64,000 bases of DNA from Ursus arctos (GCF_023065955.2 NW_026622986.1:12425848-12489847); one strand, 5' to 3'; positions 12,541 to 26,532 are shown, numbered from the stretch's first letter. Notes: generated from the letters alone by a model not told the origin. Made by a program: numbers and translations.

Positions 12541-14160
12541 TTATGTAGTTAGGGCAATATATGAGATGGGTAATTATTGGCAGTATCTTCTTTTCCTGTT
12601 TTTTTAATTCTCTGATTGTTTATCCAACCGAAGGTCAATGTATTTCCTATAGGATCTCCAGGTTCTGTCAAATTACAATTCTCAGTAGATGTAAACTGAT
12701 AATTAAAGAGAAAACCACCAATTTTGTGTGTCTACATTTATGACTCACATCTCTAATTGTATACCACATCATTTAAGCATTAAAGGTGTGACACACAGAG
12801 CAATTGACGCTATTTCATTAGAACAAAGCGAACTAAATTACGTGCTGTATCAGTCTTCGAGAACTTTTATTATGTTGTGGTGAGAAAAGACAAGAAGTAA
12901 ACTTTTAGCTTTGTTCTAACCTTGCTAGTGCTCATCGAAGTGTTACTGGTGACTGCACAAGAAATGGCTGGGGACATCCTTTCTAAAGGACATGCTGGTC
13001 CTTGCTTCAGTGGCCGAACCCATGGACCACCCTTTGCTTGAAAAGCTCACCTCTCTTGGTTGGTTCCCCAGCTGGATTCTCCTGATTCCTCTCCTACTTC
13101 TTTGTTTTTTTTTTTTTTCTCTACCTTTGATTCATCCATCCATTCCCCAAATATGCATTTACCAAAACGTTGTCTTCAGAGTGTTCTCTTTCCTCTCTTT
13201 ACTCTCTCACTTAGCAATTCCTTCTGCTATCATGGTCCCATCAGCTAGCTCTATGTGATTGACACCCAAAGATAGACTTCTCATTCCTACGTAAGTTCAC
13301 ATTTTTCATTTCCAAGTACCAAGATATCCTGCTGCCGTATAGAATTCAACCGAATCTTTATTGTCCTAAATGTCTTTCTTTTCCCGCTGGTCCCTTTTTG
13401 GGGGAAGGAAACCATCCTCCTCCATTTATATGAAACCTCTGACCTTCCCTTCACTCCCCTTGTCTAAATACTTGTGAGTCAATCTAGAGAATGACTTTCC
13501 CCACTCTTCTCTGCTTTCCCTTCCTCCAGTGCTGTTTTATCTCAAGCTCTTGTTCCCTCTGGCTCAGACATTTGAAAGATTTGGATTTCCTGGCCATTTG
13601 AACTCTCTTCCAAGGCCTGGTGATATTATACCCTCCCAGACTTAGGGAAGAGTTTCAACCCAGAATGCATACTAATCAAAAACAGTGTTACTTTTTTCTT
13701 TGAAAATGTTTTCCTTCTTTTTGAAACGCTAACAAGGAAGAGCAGGGATCCACATTAATCACTTCAACAAGTTTCACACCTTCAGATTAAGTATTTTTAT
13801 TTGTTAAAGACTGAATAGAGAGTCTTAAGTAGTTACTAATGAGGCACAAATGTCAGATGTTTAACCATGCTATTTTTAACCTACATGAATTGTGTGTTGG
13901 AGCCCAAAATGAGCTTCTATAAAAATGGTTTTGGGCAGAAGCTTGAAACAAAGCTAGAGATTCTAAGATAAAGCCACGGATATCCTACAACTCCAAATGT
14001 CTTTTAACTGCATCATTGGAAAACTGAATGTAGCTGGATGTGTTCATCTGTGTTTCTCAGGGAAACTTCTATGTACTGAAAGAATAATTTCTAAAGAGAG
14101 CAGAGGTAAAATTTCTATCTCAACTGAAATTATATTGCAAACAGGAGGAGAAGACCTAGG
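12541..14160. other. Intronic sequence, no gene seen
   Basis: Unique-looking sequence with a pyrimidine-rich part (about 13080-13560) that could be an old L2 copy, but too diverged to call by eye. No splice-bounded open frame. Confidence 0.5.
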
Positions 14161-14164
14161 AAAG

Positions 14165-17100
14165 TTTTTTAAGATTTTATTTTTTTTATAGCAGTTTTAG
14201 GTTCACAAGAAAACTGAGAGGAAGACACAGATATGCCCCTACCCCATACATGCATATCCCCTATTATCTACATCTCACACCAGAGAGCTACGTTTGAACC
14301 TACACTGACACGTTGTAATCATACAAAGTCCATAGTTTACAGTTAAGATTTACTCTTGGTGGTGCATTTTCTTCTAGTTTGGACAAATGCATGGCAGGTA
14401 TCTAGTCTTATATTTTACATATGAGTATTTTCACTGCCTGAAAAGCCTTTTCTGCTCTGCCTATTCATCCTTCCCTCCCCCAACTTCTGGCAGCCACTGA
14501 TCATCTCACTGTCTCCATAGTTTCGCCTTTTCCAGACTGTCATATAGCTGGAATTATACAATATGAGTATGGAAAAGTAGTCTTTGCAGACCGGCTTCTT
14601 TCCCTTAGTAAGACGCACTTACCGTTTCTCCTTATCTTCTCATGGCTTGATAGTCATTACTTTTTAGCAATGAATTAATATGCCATTGTCTGGATACACC
14701 AGTTTATTTATCCATTCATCTATTAAGAACTTCTTGGTTGGTTCAAGTTTTGGCAATTATGAATAAAACTGCTACAAACATCCATGCACAGGTTTTTGTG
14801 TGAACATAAGTTTTCAGCTCCTTTGGGTAACCACCAAACATTTGATTGCTGGATCATACAGTAAGAATATGTTTAGTTTTGTAAGAAATTGCCATACTGC
14901 ACAGTGGCTGTACCAGTTTGCATTCCCAGCAGCAGTGACTGAGTTCCTGTGGTTCTGCACCCATGTCTGCATTTGGTGTTGTCAGTGTTTTGGATTTTGG
15001 CCATTCTGATAGATGTATAGTGATCTCTTCTTGTGGTTTTAATTTGCATTTCCCTAATGACATATGATGTGGAACATCTTTTCATATGCTCATTTGCCGT
15101 CTGTATATCTTCTTTGCTGAGGTGTCTGTTAAGGCTTTTGGTCCATTTTTTAATCAGGTTTTCTTATTGCTGAGTTTTTGAAGTTCTTTGTATATTTTGG
15201 AAAACAGTCCTTTATCAGATGTGTCTTTCATAAATATTTTCTCCCAGTCTGGCTTATCTTCCCATTCTCTTGAAAATATCTTTTGCAGAGAAGTTTTTAA
15301 CTTTAACGAAGTCCAGTTTATCAGTTATTTCTTTCATGGATCAGGGCTTTGGTGTTGCATCTAAAAAGTCATCACCATACGCACCATCAGCTAGTTTTTT
15401 TCTTAGTTGATCTTCTAGGAGTTTAAAGTTCTGTGTTTTACACATGTAGGCCTGTGACCCATTTTGAATTAATTTTTATGAAAGGTATAAGGTCTTTGGA
15501 TTCCTTTTTTAACATTTTAAAAAATTATTATTTATTATTTATTTTTAATTTTTTTGCAGGTAGATGTCCAGTTGTCTTTGCTTCATTGTATGGCTATTGC
15601 TCCTTTGTCAAGAGTCAGTGGACTATATTTATTCTGGGCCCTCTGTCTGTTTCATTGATCTATTTGTCTTTATTGTTTTTTAATTAATTTATTTTTTATT
15701 ATTATGTTCAATTAGCCAACATATAGTACATCATTAGTTTTCGATATAGTGTTCAATGATTTATTAGTTGCATAGCACCCAGTGCTCATTATAACACGTG
15801 CCCTCCTTAATACCCATCACCCAGTTACCCCATCCCCCTGCCCCCTCCCTTCTGTAACCCTCAGACTGTTTCCCAGAGTCCAGAGTCTCTCATGGTTTGT
15901 CTCCCTCTCTGATTTCTTCCCATTCAGTTTTCCCTCCCTTCCCTGTGGTCCTCCGTGCTATTCTTTATGTTCCACATAGGAGTGAAACCATACAATAATT
16001 GTCTTTCTCTGCTTGACTTATTTTTTTGTCAATACTGTACTATCTTGATTACTATAGCTTTATAGGAATTCTTGAAGTCAGGCAGTGTCAGTCCTTTGAA
16101 CTTTTTCTTCTCCTTCAATATTGTGTTGGCTGTTCTGGGTCTTTTGCTTCTCCATATAAACTTCAGAATCTGAATGTCAATGTCCACAAAATAACTTGCT
16201 AGGATTTTGAGTGGGATTGACTTTCATATGTTAACCTGTATCCTGCAGACTTATTATAATTGCTTCTTAGTTCAAGGAGGTTTTTGTCAATTCTTACACT
16301 TTTTCTATATAGACGATAATGTCATCTATAAAAAAACGTTTTATTTCTCCCCTCTCAATCTGTATGAGTTAGGACTTCCAGTGTAATGTTGAAAAAAAGT
16401 GGTGAGAGGGGACATCCTTGCCTTGTTCTTGATCTTAGTGTGAAAGCTTTCAGTTTCTCACCATGAGGTATGATGTTACCTGTAGTGTTTTTTATAGATA
16501 TTCTTTACCAAGTTGAGGAAGTTCCCCTCTGTTACTAGTTTACTGAGAGTTTTTGTCATGAATGGCTGTTGGATTTAGTCAAGTGCTTTTTCTGCATCTA
16601 CTGGTATGATCATGTGATTTTTCTTCTTTAACCTATTGATATGATGGATTACATGGATTGATTTTTGAATGCTGAAACAGCTGTGCATACCTGGGGTATA
16701 TACCATTTGGTCATGGTATGTAATTCAGTTTATTCATTGCTGGATTCAATTTGCTCGAGTTTCGTTGAGTTTTTCATCTAGGTTCTATAGTTTTCTTATG
16801 ATATCTTTATTTGATTTTGGTATTAGGATAATGCTGGCCTCATTGAACAAGGTAAGTATTCACTGTGCATCTATCTTCTGAAAGAGACCGTAAAGAATTG
16901 GTATAAATTCTACATGAAATATCTGGCATAATTCAACAATGAACACATGTGGGACTGGAGCTTTCTATTTTGGAAGATTACTAATTATTGATTCAATTCC
17001 TTTAATGGATTTTGAGCCTCCAGATTACTTATTTCTTCTTGTGTGAGTTTTGGCAAATTGGATCTTTCAAAGAATTGGTTCATTTCATGTAGGTTTTGAA

Positions 17101-18645
17101 GAATGGAGTTGCTCATAGTATTATTTTATTATCCTTTTAGTTTCCATAGGTGGGCCTGTAGTGATGGCCCTTCTTTTATTTCTGATGTTAGTAATTTTTA
17201 TCCTCTTTTTTTCTTAGCCTGCCTTGAACTTACTGATTTTATTGATCTGTTAAAAAAAAAAAAAAAAAAAAGCTTTTGGTTTCATTGATTTTTCTCTACT
17301 CATTTCTGGTTTCTGATTTTATTGATTTCTGCTCTATTATTTCTTTTCTTCTGCTTACTTTGGATTTAATTTGCTCATTTTCTAGTTTTCTAAAATGAAA
17401 ACTTAGATTATTATTTTTAGATCTTTCTTCTTTTTAATATAGTCATTCAAGGCTATGAATTGCCCTCTAACCACTGCTTTCGCTGCATCCCACAAATTTT
17501 GGTAAGTCATGGTTTCATTCTCACTAGTTCAAAATATTTTTAAATTTTTTTTAATATTTATCTTTTGAACCATGTGTTATTTAGAACTGCATTGTTTAAT
17601 CTCCAAATATTTTGGAATTTTCCAGTTATCTTTCTGTTATTGATTTCTAGTTTCATTCCTGTTGGTCTAAGAGCAGAGATTATATGATGTCAATTATTTT
17701 TAATTTGTTAAGGTGTGTTTTCTGGCCTAAAATATGGTCTGTCTTATTGAATGTTCCATATGAGCTTGAGAAGGATGTGAATTCTGCTGGTTTTGGATGA
17801 TGTAGTCTAGAAGGTATTGGTTATATCCAGTTGATTGATATTATTGTTGCGTTCAACTGTGTCCTTGCTGCTTCTCTACGTGCTAGATCTGTCCATTTCT
17901 GAGAGACATGTGTTGAAGTTCCCAGCATAAGAGTGGATTCTTCTATTTCTCCTTGCAGTTCTATCAGTTTTTGCCTCACATAGTTTCATGCTCCGTTGTT
18001 ATGCCCATAAACATTAAAGATTATTATGTTTCTTAGAGAACTGAACCCTTTATCATAATGTAATACATTTCTTAATCCCTGAGAACTTCCTTGCTTTGAA
18101 GTCTGCTCTGTATGAAATTAATAGAGTTGTTCCTGCTTTCTTTTTTCATTAGTGTTAGCATGGTATATTTTTCTTTATCCATTTATTTTTAACCACTATA
18201 TGTCTTTATATTTAAAGTGGGTTTCTTGTAGATAACATATGTATAGGTCTTGTTTCTTGATCCCTCTGACAATTTCTTTTAATCGGTGTATTTAGACCAT
18301 TGATGTTCAAAGTGATTACTGATAGTTGGATTAATATCTCTCATATTACTATTTTCTAATTGTTGCCCTTGTTCTTTGTTCCTATTTTTGTCTCCCACTC
18401 TTTTTTTGCCTTTTGTGGTTTTAATTTAGCATTATCTGTGATTCCATTTTCTCTCCTTTCTTAGCATATTTTGGTGATCCTTTTTTCACTTTTTAAGTGG
18501 TTGTCTTAGAGTTTTCAATATATATTTACCACTAATTGAAGTCTACCTTCAAATAACACTATAGTCAGCACCTTATAATAACAAAATAATCCTAATTTCT
18601 CTCTCCAGTCCCTCATATCATTGCTATCATTGATTTCATCATATG
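14165..18645 (-). mobile_element. Long antisense L1 remnant (mammalian-age)
   Basis: An L1 3' UTR (TAGCAGTTTTAGGTTCACAAG, read on +) leads into inverted ORF2 blocks, such as TTGCATTTCCCTAATGACAT (the inverse of the segment coding REMQIK) and an inverted RT region near 16400-16700 (GGGACATCCTTGCCTTGTTC). It ends near the TA repeat at 18659. Stops are frequent. A younger L1 fragment at 15684-16022 interrupts it. Confidence 0.85.
15684..16022 (-). mobile_element. L1 3'-end fragment inserted in the older L1, antisense
   Basis: Inverse of the carnivore L1 3' UTR: CAATTAGCCAACATATAGTA, a CACCCAGTGCTCATTA block, CCCCCTGCCCCCTCCC, and an ORF2 end (CTTTATGTTCCACATAGG). More diverged than 12355 or 51812, so an intermediate-age insertion. 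The older L1 resumes at about 16023. Confidence 0.85.
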
Positions 18646-18657
18646 TAAGCATACATA

Positions 18658-18658
<1 letters not shown>

Positions 18659-18702
<44 letters not shown>
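18659..18702. repeat. (TA)n microsatellite
   Basis: About 22 perfect TA units at the far edge of the antisense L1. Long perfect TA tracts are usually variable and can extrude cruciforms. Confidence 0.97.
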
Positions 18703-18708
<6 letters not shown>

Positions 18709-18834
18709 GTATACATAAGCATACATAATTGAATACATTGTTGCTATTACTCCCTTATTTGTATTATTCCAGAATCTGGGGAATGCTGTTTATACGTAGA
18801 CGACAGAGACAGATTTCTCATGCAAGTGAGAAAA

Positions 18835-19065
18835 TTGAGCGCCAGAAAGGCAGTTAACAAGGTGGTTGAAGACTTAGGCTTTGGAGTTAAACAGCCCTGG
18901 TTTGAATCCAGTTTAGCCGTCAACTCCATGACCTGAGAGGAGAATGGTACCCCCATCAAAGTCTTAGTGTCCATGTATATAAAATGAGGGAATCCTATGA
19001 GTAACTAGGGTCCTATGAAAGGTAAATTAGATAATGTAGCACTTCTGACCATCTGATATATCGTC
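18835..19065 (+). mobile_element. MIR SINE, sense, old
   Basis: Shows the MIR order: GGTTGAAGACTTAGGCTTTGG, then CCCTGGTTTGAATCCAG, then a CATGACCTGAG block and TATAAAATGAGGG. Diverged. Confidence 0.8.
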
Positions 19066-19084
19066 ATAAAATTGTTTCTTTTTC

Positions 19085-19220
19085 TCTCTACTCCCACTGG
19101 CATGTAAAATACAAGAGTTTAGGGATTGTTTACTGTTTCAGTCCTGCTACATTTCCGGTGTCTAGATCAATGCCTGGTGGTCACTCACAAATGTGCATTG
19201 AATGATTCATATAAAGTGCT
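19085..19220 (+). mobile_element. L2 3'-end fragment (probable)
   Basis: Resembles the L2 tail: TTAGGGATTGTTTACTG, then AGATCAATGCCTGGTGG and a GTGCATTGAATGATT end. Very old, called by eye only. Confidence 0.5.
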
Positions 19221-19394
19221 TAGCAGTGTCTGAAATTTAATGACAGTGGTTGTTGAAAATAGTAACAATGACAATAAAAGCCAAAATCCAGTACTCTGGG
19301 AAACCCACTGTAGCACTCCTAGTTGTTGTTCTGAAAATTATATTGCCAAGTAATTTTAACAACTAGTAAATATTCTTACTAATCACCTTACTGA

Positions 19395-19742
<348 letters not shown>

Positions 19743-19783
19743 TAGGAAGTATCTTTTTGTCATCGCTAATGGTAAGAATTAGC

Positions 19784-19925
19784 ATTTATTGAGTGACTAA
19801 TATATGGCAGGTGTTGTATCAAGTGTTTTATGTGAATCATCCTTTTAATTACTGAAACAACCTTATGAAATAACTAGACTATTTACTAGAATGTTACAAT
19901 ATTTACTTTATATATAAAGAAACAG
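19784..19925 (-). mobile_element. MIR fragment, antisense (probable)
   Basis: AGCATTTATTGAGTGACTAA, then TATGGCAGGTGTTG and an ATCCTTTTAATTACTGAAACAACC block match the inverted 3' half of MIR. It begins under 70 bases after exon D. Confidence 0.7.
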
Positions 19926-20068
19926 TGGTCTTGATATATAATTGAATTTGGTTTTGTTCTTAATCTTTCACTTACATTTGCATCTCCCACATATATTTAA
20001 CCTTTTGCATAAATGCATAAATGGGAACATAGGACATATTCTTTTTTAGTGCAGTCTTGTTTTTAGTG

Positions 20069-21570
20069 CAGTTTTTAATTACACCTTTATTAAGATGTAA
20101 TTCACATACCATACATGTCAGCCATTTAAAGTGTACATTTTAATGACTTTTAGTATATTCCCAGAGTTGTGCATCCATCACCATAATCATTTTTAGAATA
20201 TTTTCATGCTCTAAATTTTTAACCCCCAAAAGAAACACGCTAGCCATTAGGAGTTCCTCCTCGTTCCTGCCCCATCTCTGCTTTCTATCACCATGGAGCT
20301 TTTTATTCAGTTCACATAAACAGAGTGATGCAATACGTCATCCTTTGTGACTGGTTTCCCTCATTCAACATACTAATGTTTTCAAGTTGCAGCACAGATC
20401 AGTACTTCATTGCTTTTCACTGTTGAATAATATTTCACTTTATGGATATATCTCATGTTGTTTATCCATTCATCAGTTGATAGACATTTGGGTTGGTTCC
20501 ATTTGGGGGCTATTACAAATAATGTTGCTATGAGCATTCATGTACAACTTTCTGTGTGGTCGTGAGTTTTCATTTCTCCTTGGTATATACCTAGGAGTGG
20601 AACTACTGAGTCATAGGGTGACATTGTGTTTAACATTTTGAGGAACTACCAGGCTGTTTTCCCAACAGCTGCACTGTTTTACACCCTAACCAGGAGTGTA
20701 TGAAGGTTCTAATTTCTCCATATCCTCCCCAGCGTTTACTGTCATCTGTCTTTTATATCAGAGCCATCCTAGTGGGTATGAAGTGTATCTCATTATAGTT
20801 TTGATACGCATGTCCCTAATCGCTTATGACTCTGAACTTCTTTACATGTACTTACTGGTCATTTACGTATCTTCTTTGAAGAAATATCTATTCACATAAT
20901 TTACCTTTCAGAAGAATGGGTTATGTTTTATTATTGAATTATAAGAATTATTTATGTTGTAACTACAAGTCCCTTATCAGTTTTATGATTAGCAAAAGTT
21001 TTCTCTCATTTGTTGTCTTTTTACTTTCTTGATGGTATCCTTTGAAGTATACACATTTTTAATTTTTATGATATCCGATTTGCCTCTTTTTTCTTCTGTT
21101 GCTTATGATTTTGGTGACAAATATAATGAAGTATTGTCTAATCCAAAGTCACAGAGATTTATGCCTTAGTTTTCTTCTGGGAGCTGTATAGTTTTCACTC
21201 TTACATACGGGTCGCTGTTCCTCTTTGAGCTTATTTTTGTGTCTGGTGTGAGGTAGCTTCTTTTGCACATAGATATTCAGTTGTACCACAGTCATTTGTT
21301 GCAGACTCTTCTGTCCCCATGATTGGTTTTGGCATCCTTGTTGGAAGTCAGTTGACCATAAATATATAAATGTAGAGATTTATTTCTGAACTCTCAATTC
21401 TAGTATAATGACCTCTCTGTCTGTGTTTATGCTAGTACCATGTTGTCTTGATCACCGTGGCTTTCTAATAAGTTTTGAAATTCGACACTGTGATTCCTCC
21501 AACTTTGTTCTTCTTTTGTAAAATCGTTTTGGGTTCCTTGAATTTCTCTATGAATTTGAAGATCAGCTTG
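20069..21570 (-). mobile_element. Old L1 remnant, antisense (L1ME/L1MC-like)
   Basis: The 3' end shows TTTATTAAGATGTAATTCACA with the CATTTAAAGTGTACA block; inverted ORF2 segments follow (for example TGTTTATCCATTCATCAG and TTTTGGCATCCTTG). Strongly diverged, no usable frame. Confidence 0.8.
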
Positions 21571-24130
21571 TCACTTTCTAGTGCAGTCTTTTAAAACTTC
21601 TGTTTTGTTCAGCTCTCTCTTCCCCATCTCACCCCCTCCATCCATATCTGTTCTCTTTCCCTTTCCCCAGCAAATGGATGGGAATATAATCCAAAAATTC
21701 GTACTCGTCTCCCTTCTCATAAAAAACTGGAGACACCACATACACACGTATATACACACGTGTACATACACATGACTCTGGAGGGCTGGTCTTTGTTTAT
21801 TGATATGGTATTATATCACACACACTTCTCTATATCTGGTTTCTCTCACTCAGCAATACCTTGCGGAAATCCCTTCAAGTCATCTAGTATAGCCCTAAAT
21901 CAGTCCTCTTAAAGGCAACATAGTGTCCCATGGTGTACTATCATAATTTATTCTGCCATTCAGATATGACTGGGAATACAGCTCTTGATGTTTCCAGATC
22001 TTTGTCATTCTGAACAAAGACAGAATATGCCTTTATTCTATGGTGCTTTTATTTCTATGGGATAGGTCCCCGTAGTGGGATTCCTGGGTCAAAAGGTATG
22101 TGTATTTTAAATTTGAATATGAATTGCAACACTGCCTTCCAGCAGCTATGAAACACTTCATATTTCCACCAGCAATGTATGTGAGTACCTTTCCCATCAC
22201 CATCTCTGCCATGTGTTGTAACTTTTTAAATATTTGTTAATCTGATGGGTATAAGTACGATCTCATTTTGAGTTTGTATATCCTTGACTAATAGTGAATT
22301 TGAGCATCTTTCCATTTGTTTGCTGGCTACTTAGGTTTTCTTTTTTATGAATTGCATATTTATGTATCTTGCCCTTTTTATTGAGCCAATTCTATGTTTT
22401 ATGTCAATTTGTAAGTTCTCATTAAACATTATAGACATTTTTTATCATTTGTGTTATAAATATGTTTTCAGTTGTGTGGCTTGTTTGTAACATACTTTAT
22501 TTAAGATTGATCGATTGATTGATTTATCTATTTATTTAAGAGAGGGAGAGTTTGTGTGTGAGTGAGGGGAGGGGCAGAGGGAGAGAGAGAATCTCAAGCA
22601 GACTCAGTGCTGAGTGGAGCCCAACACTGTGGCTCAGTCTCACAACTGTGAGATCGTGACCTGAGCTGAAATCGAGTCAGACCTTAACTAACTGAGCCAC
22701 CGAGGCGCCCCCGTGACATACTTACTTTTTATTGTATCTTTTACCATACAAAAATGGGGTTTTAATTTTTGTGTATTCAAACGAGTTTACCTTTTTGTTT
22801 ATAACATCTGGGTTCTAGTCTTGTTTTAAAAATTCTCCCCTTTGTGTGCATTATACATGTAGTCTCCTAGATTTTTTGAAAGTTAAAAAAAAATATTTAA
22901 TGTATTAAATATATTTAATCCATTTGAAATTTATTTTTTACATAGTACCAAATGGGGGGTCACTATTATTTTCTTCCAGTGGAGGGCCTGTCGTGCCTCA
23001 CTATATTAAAGACTATACCCTTTGCTTACTGGATTGACTTCTCATATATTAAGGTCTTATATTACATGGAATCTCTTTCTGAGTCTCTATTTTATCCACC
23101 AGTCTATCTTTCTGTCCCTATATCAATATTCTGTTGACTTGATCACAGTGGCTTAATTCTATATTTTTAATAAGGCATCCCTACCGAGAAAGGCAAGTCC
23201 TGTTCTCACTTTCTTCTTCTCAATACTTGCCTTAGCTATTGTCTGGCACCTGTTTCTCCATAATAAGTTTAAGATCAACTTATTTGATTCTCAAACCCCC
23301 AGCTGGAATTCTAAGGAGAATTGTATTAAATTTATATATTAACTTTTGGGGCACTGTCATTTTTATGATGTTATTTATGTCTTCTCATCCGAGATCGTGA
23401 CATGCCTTTCCATTTGTTTAGATGTTGTTTGAGTTTTTAATAATTTATAGTTTTATTTATCTAGAACTTAAGCTTTAATTTTAGTTTTTTTTCTAATCAG
23501 GTCATGGTTTTTGGTTGTCATCCTAAATATTTTTTTCTGCTGGTGGACTTTTGTAAATATATAATCATGTCATCAGCAAAAGGAATAGTTTTATACTTTT
23601 TTCCTGTTATATCAGTCATTTTTTTCTGTGTACTTAAAACGTCTAAGACTTAGAGTCTCAGTATTAATTACTAAGGATTATAACTTGTCTCCCTGTCTCA
23701 TTTCTGATTTTAAATAAAATGGTTTCAGTGTTTTACTCTTATTTCTGATAAAGAGCATTTATCACAATAATTTCCTTTTATTGTTGCTTTACTTAGGGCT
23801 GTTATTAGGAATTCTGTAGAATTTTATCAAATGTCTTTTTATCACCAATTGACATAATCATATTTTTCTTCAGCAACTTGATATCACTTATTATGTTGAT
23901 AGATTTCTTAATATGTAAGTACCCTTACATTTCTGGAGTAAATCTAATGTAATCAAACTGTACTTCTCTTTTGACAAATTTCTGGATTCCATGTCCTGTT
24001 GTTTTATTTAGAATTTTTCCATCTATATTCATCAGTGACGTTTATCTGTTGTTTTAGTTGTCTTTTTTATCTTTATCAGATTTACATATTGAAGTTATAT
24101 CAGTGAGTTTTTTAATCTTTTTTTCTTTGA
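21571..24130 (-). mobile_element. Second old L1 remnant, antisense, interrupted by a SINE
   Basis: A new 3' end starts near 21571-21780 (TCCCCAGCAAATGG, then CA-rich text), followed by inverted ORF2 blocks to about 24125, including TATATCAATATTCTGTTGAC and TATTATGTTGATAGATTTC. It directly abuts the L1 at 20069 and is split at 22502. Confidence 0.75.
22502..22711 (-). mobile_element. Can-SINE, older class, antisense
   Basis: Inverted SINE with AAGATTGATCGATTGATTGA start, AG-rich tract, and GAGCCACCGAGGCGCCCC end. Near-perfect 11-base duplication GTAACATACTT / GTGACATACTT at 22487-22497 and 22713-22723. Confidence 0.92.
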
Positions 24131-24152
24131 CTTATAAAAATTTAAATCAGAG

Positions 24153-24380
24153 GAGCACTCGGGTGGCTCAGTTGGTTAAACGTTGGACTCTTGGTTTCGG
24201 CTCAGGTCATGATCTCAGGGTCATGGGATCCAGTCCCAAGTTCAGCTCCCCACTCAGCAAGGAGTCTGCTTGAGACTCTCTTCCTCGCCCTATGCCCCTC
24301 CCCCACTCACACAGGCATTCCTGTGTGCGTGCACGCTCTCTCTCTCTCTATCTCAAATAAATAAATCTTTTTTAAAAAAA
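24153..24380 (+). mobile_element. Can-SINE, older class, host of a nested SINE
   Basis: GAGCACTCGGGTGGCTCAGT head, CT-repeat and AAATAAATAAATC tail. Its duplication (TTTAAATCAGAG) is at 24141-24152 and at 24586-24597, beyond the second SINE, so the second one landed in its poly-A tail. Confidence 0.93.
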
Positions 24381-24385
24381 GTTTA

Positions 24386-24577
24386 GGGGCGCCTGGGTAG
24401 TGCAGTCGTTAAAGCGTCTGCCTTCGGCTCAGGGCGTGATCCTGGCATTCTGGGATCGAGCCCCACATCAGGCTCCTCCGCTGGGAGCCTGCTTCTTCCT
24501 CTCCCACTCCCCCTGCCTGTGTTCCCTCTCTTGCTGGCTGTCTCTGTGTCACATAAATAAATAAAATCTTTAAAAAA
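24386..24577 (+). mobile_element. Can-SINE, young class, nested in the tail of the previous SINE
   Basis: GGGGCGCCTGGGTAGTGCAG head and poly-A tail. Its duplication is AAAAAAAGTTTA, copied on each side (24374-24385 and about 24578-24589). Insertion into an A-rich tail fits the L1-endonuclease site preference. Confidence 0.93.
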
Positions 24578-25045
24578 AAAAAAAGTTTAAATCAGAGTTA
24601 AAATTAGTTCTCAGTGTTTCTGGAGATATAAAGCACCTGGATACAGATACTTAGGTCCTATCCTGACCTGCTATATAGGAATTTCCAAGGAAGAGACCTA
24701 GTCATCTGGGCCTTTTATAATCACCACAGGTTATTCCTATCATTAGAGAAGATTGGGGAATGGTGGCTTTAAAACTTCGAATTAAGGTTAGATAAAACTC
24801 AGCTGTGTGTGCCTCTGGTCTTGGGCCTTTTAAAATCATCTTTCTGACACTTCTGTGATAATTATCTACTTAAATTTTGTTTTCTTTCTGGGCTATCTGT
24901 ATTTTCCTAAGAAATCATCATCAGATCTGATACCACAGATATGACTGATGCTTTTTTCTTATGCTTTTAATTTATTCTGGTTGTGTTTCCTTTCACATTC
25001 ATATATATATGTGAATATATATATATTTGGCCTTACTCTCTCTCT

Positions 25046-25241
25046 TTTTTTTTAAGATTTTATTTATTTATTCGACAGAGATAGAGACAGCCAGCGAGAG
25101 AGGGAACACAAGTAGGGGGAGTGGGAGAGGAAGAAGCAGGCTCATAGCAGAGGAGCCTGATGTGGGGCTCGATCCCATAATGCCGGGATCACGCCCTGAG
25201 CCGAAGGCAGACGCTTAACCGCTGTACCACCCAGGCGCCCC
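25046..25241 (-). mobile_element. Can-SINE, young class, antisense
   Basis: Inverted SINE from T-rich tail (TTTTAAGATTTTATTTATTT) to head (CACCCAGGCGCCC). Perfect duplication TGGCCTTACTCTCT at 25028-25041 and 25242-25255. Confidence 0.97.
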
Positions 25242-25255
25242 TGGCCTTACTCTCT

Positions 25256-26343
25256 TTTATCTCCAGTTGGGCTTACAAGTGCTTTTCAATCTTAAAAACA
25301 AAACAGCATCTATTCAATTTATTTACCCATCCTGTAACTTATTTCATTGTATATATTATTGATTTCAATTTTATTTTTATATTTTTAATAATTTAGTCTC
25401 TTGGTCTTTTTCCTAAGGAGAATACTTGGCTCCTCATTCTTACTTAATGAAAGCATCTAGGGCTTGAGCCATAAATATTTCTTTCATGACATGGGTTGTA
25501 TTTTTAAAATTTTTGTAACAAAGCATCTTGTTTAATAGGAACTCCTAAAGGCTTCTAAAGAAACTTTCAGTCTCTGCTGTCAACAGTTTACTATTTGCTG
25601 TGTTGATTCGATACTGTGATAAAAGCTACCACTTCACTCTGAATGTGAGTCAGGGTTTTAGATGAACTCTTTCAGGAAGGTAATGTGCAATTTGTTGAGT
25701 TTTAATTTTATTTTTATAAATGACACTCCTGTGTCATTAATTTTAAACAGTTAATGTGTCTGCTTAAGAAGTTTACTGATATTCCTTGGGTTACAGATCC
25801 CTACTAAGAGCTTGAGCTGAAAATAATACCCACAAGTTTGGAAAATAATCTCCAGAAATTTGGAAGATTTAACCAGGATATAAAATGTAGAGATGCTGAT
25901 AGAAATGAGAACTTACAAAAGTCATTCAGACTATGTGCTGTGGAGTTATTGAACTAATCATCTTTAAGGCAGAGCTGTCCCTTTCTAAAGGGAAGGCTGT
26001 CAACAATAACCTTTAGTCCATTGGTCCATTTGCTTACCAGAAAATAGTATTTCTAAAGATGTACATGTCGACATAAAGTTTGCTGCCAAGTGTATCTTCT
26101 CCAAATATGGAACTACGAGACTTACACTAAGTAACATAGCCTTGCCTTCTCCTTGAAAGCTTTTGACTCCACCTTAAGTATCTTGCTTCAGGACAGTGGG
26201 GAGGATATTCTCAAGACCTTGATGCTAGGGAACGAAGTGGGATCTCTGCCGACAGAGTGAGGTTGGAAAAGAAGGACAGATAAATAGCTTTTCTTTTGAC
26301 TTGAAATTAGGGCCCCGCTTTCAGGCCTCCAGGGGAGGTTTAG
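25256..26343. other. Intronic sequence, no gene seen
   Basis: No recognisable repeat, splice-bounded frame or RNA. Moderately AT-rich. Confidence 0.55.
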
Positions 26344-26532
26344 GGAAACAAACTGAGGGTTTTAGAGGGGAGGGGGTGGGGGATGGGCCAGCCCGGTGAT
26401 GGGTATTAAAGAGGGCACTTGTTGCAAGGAACACTGGGTGTTTCACGCAAACAATGAATCATGGAACACTACATCAAAAACTAAGGATGTACTGTATGGT
26501 GACTAACATATCATAATAAAATAAAATAAAAA
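26344..26532 (+). mobile_element. L1 3'-end fragment, sense
   Basis: AACAAACTGAGGGTTTTAG, then AGGGGAGGGGGTGGGGGAT, a GTGATGGGTATTAAAGAGGG block and GATGTACTGTATGGTGACTA with AAAATAAAATAAAA tail: the L1b 3' UTR with about 10-15% divergence. Confidence 0.93.
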
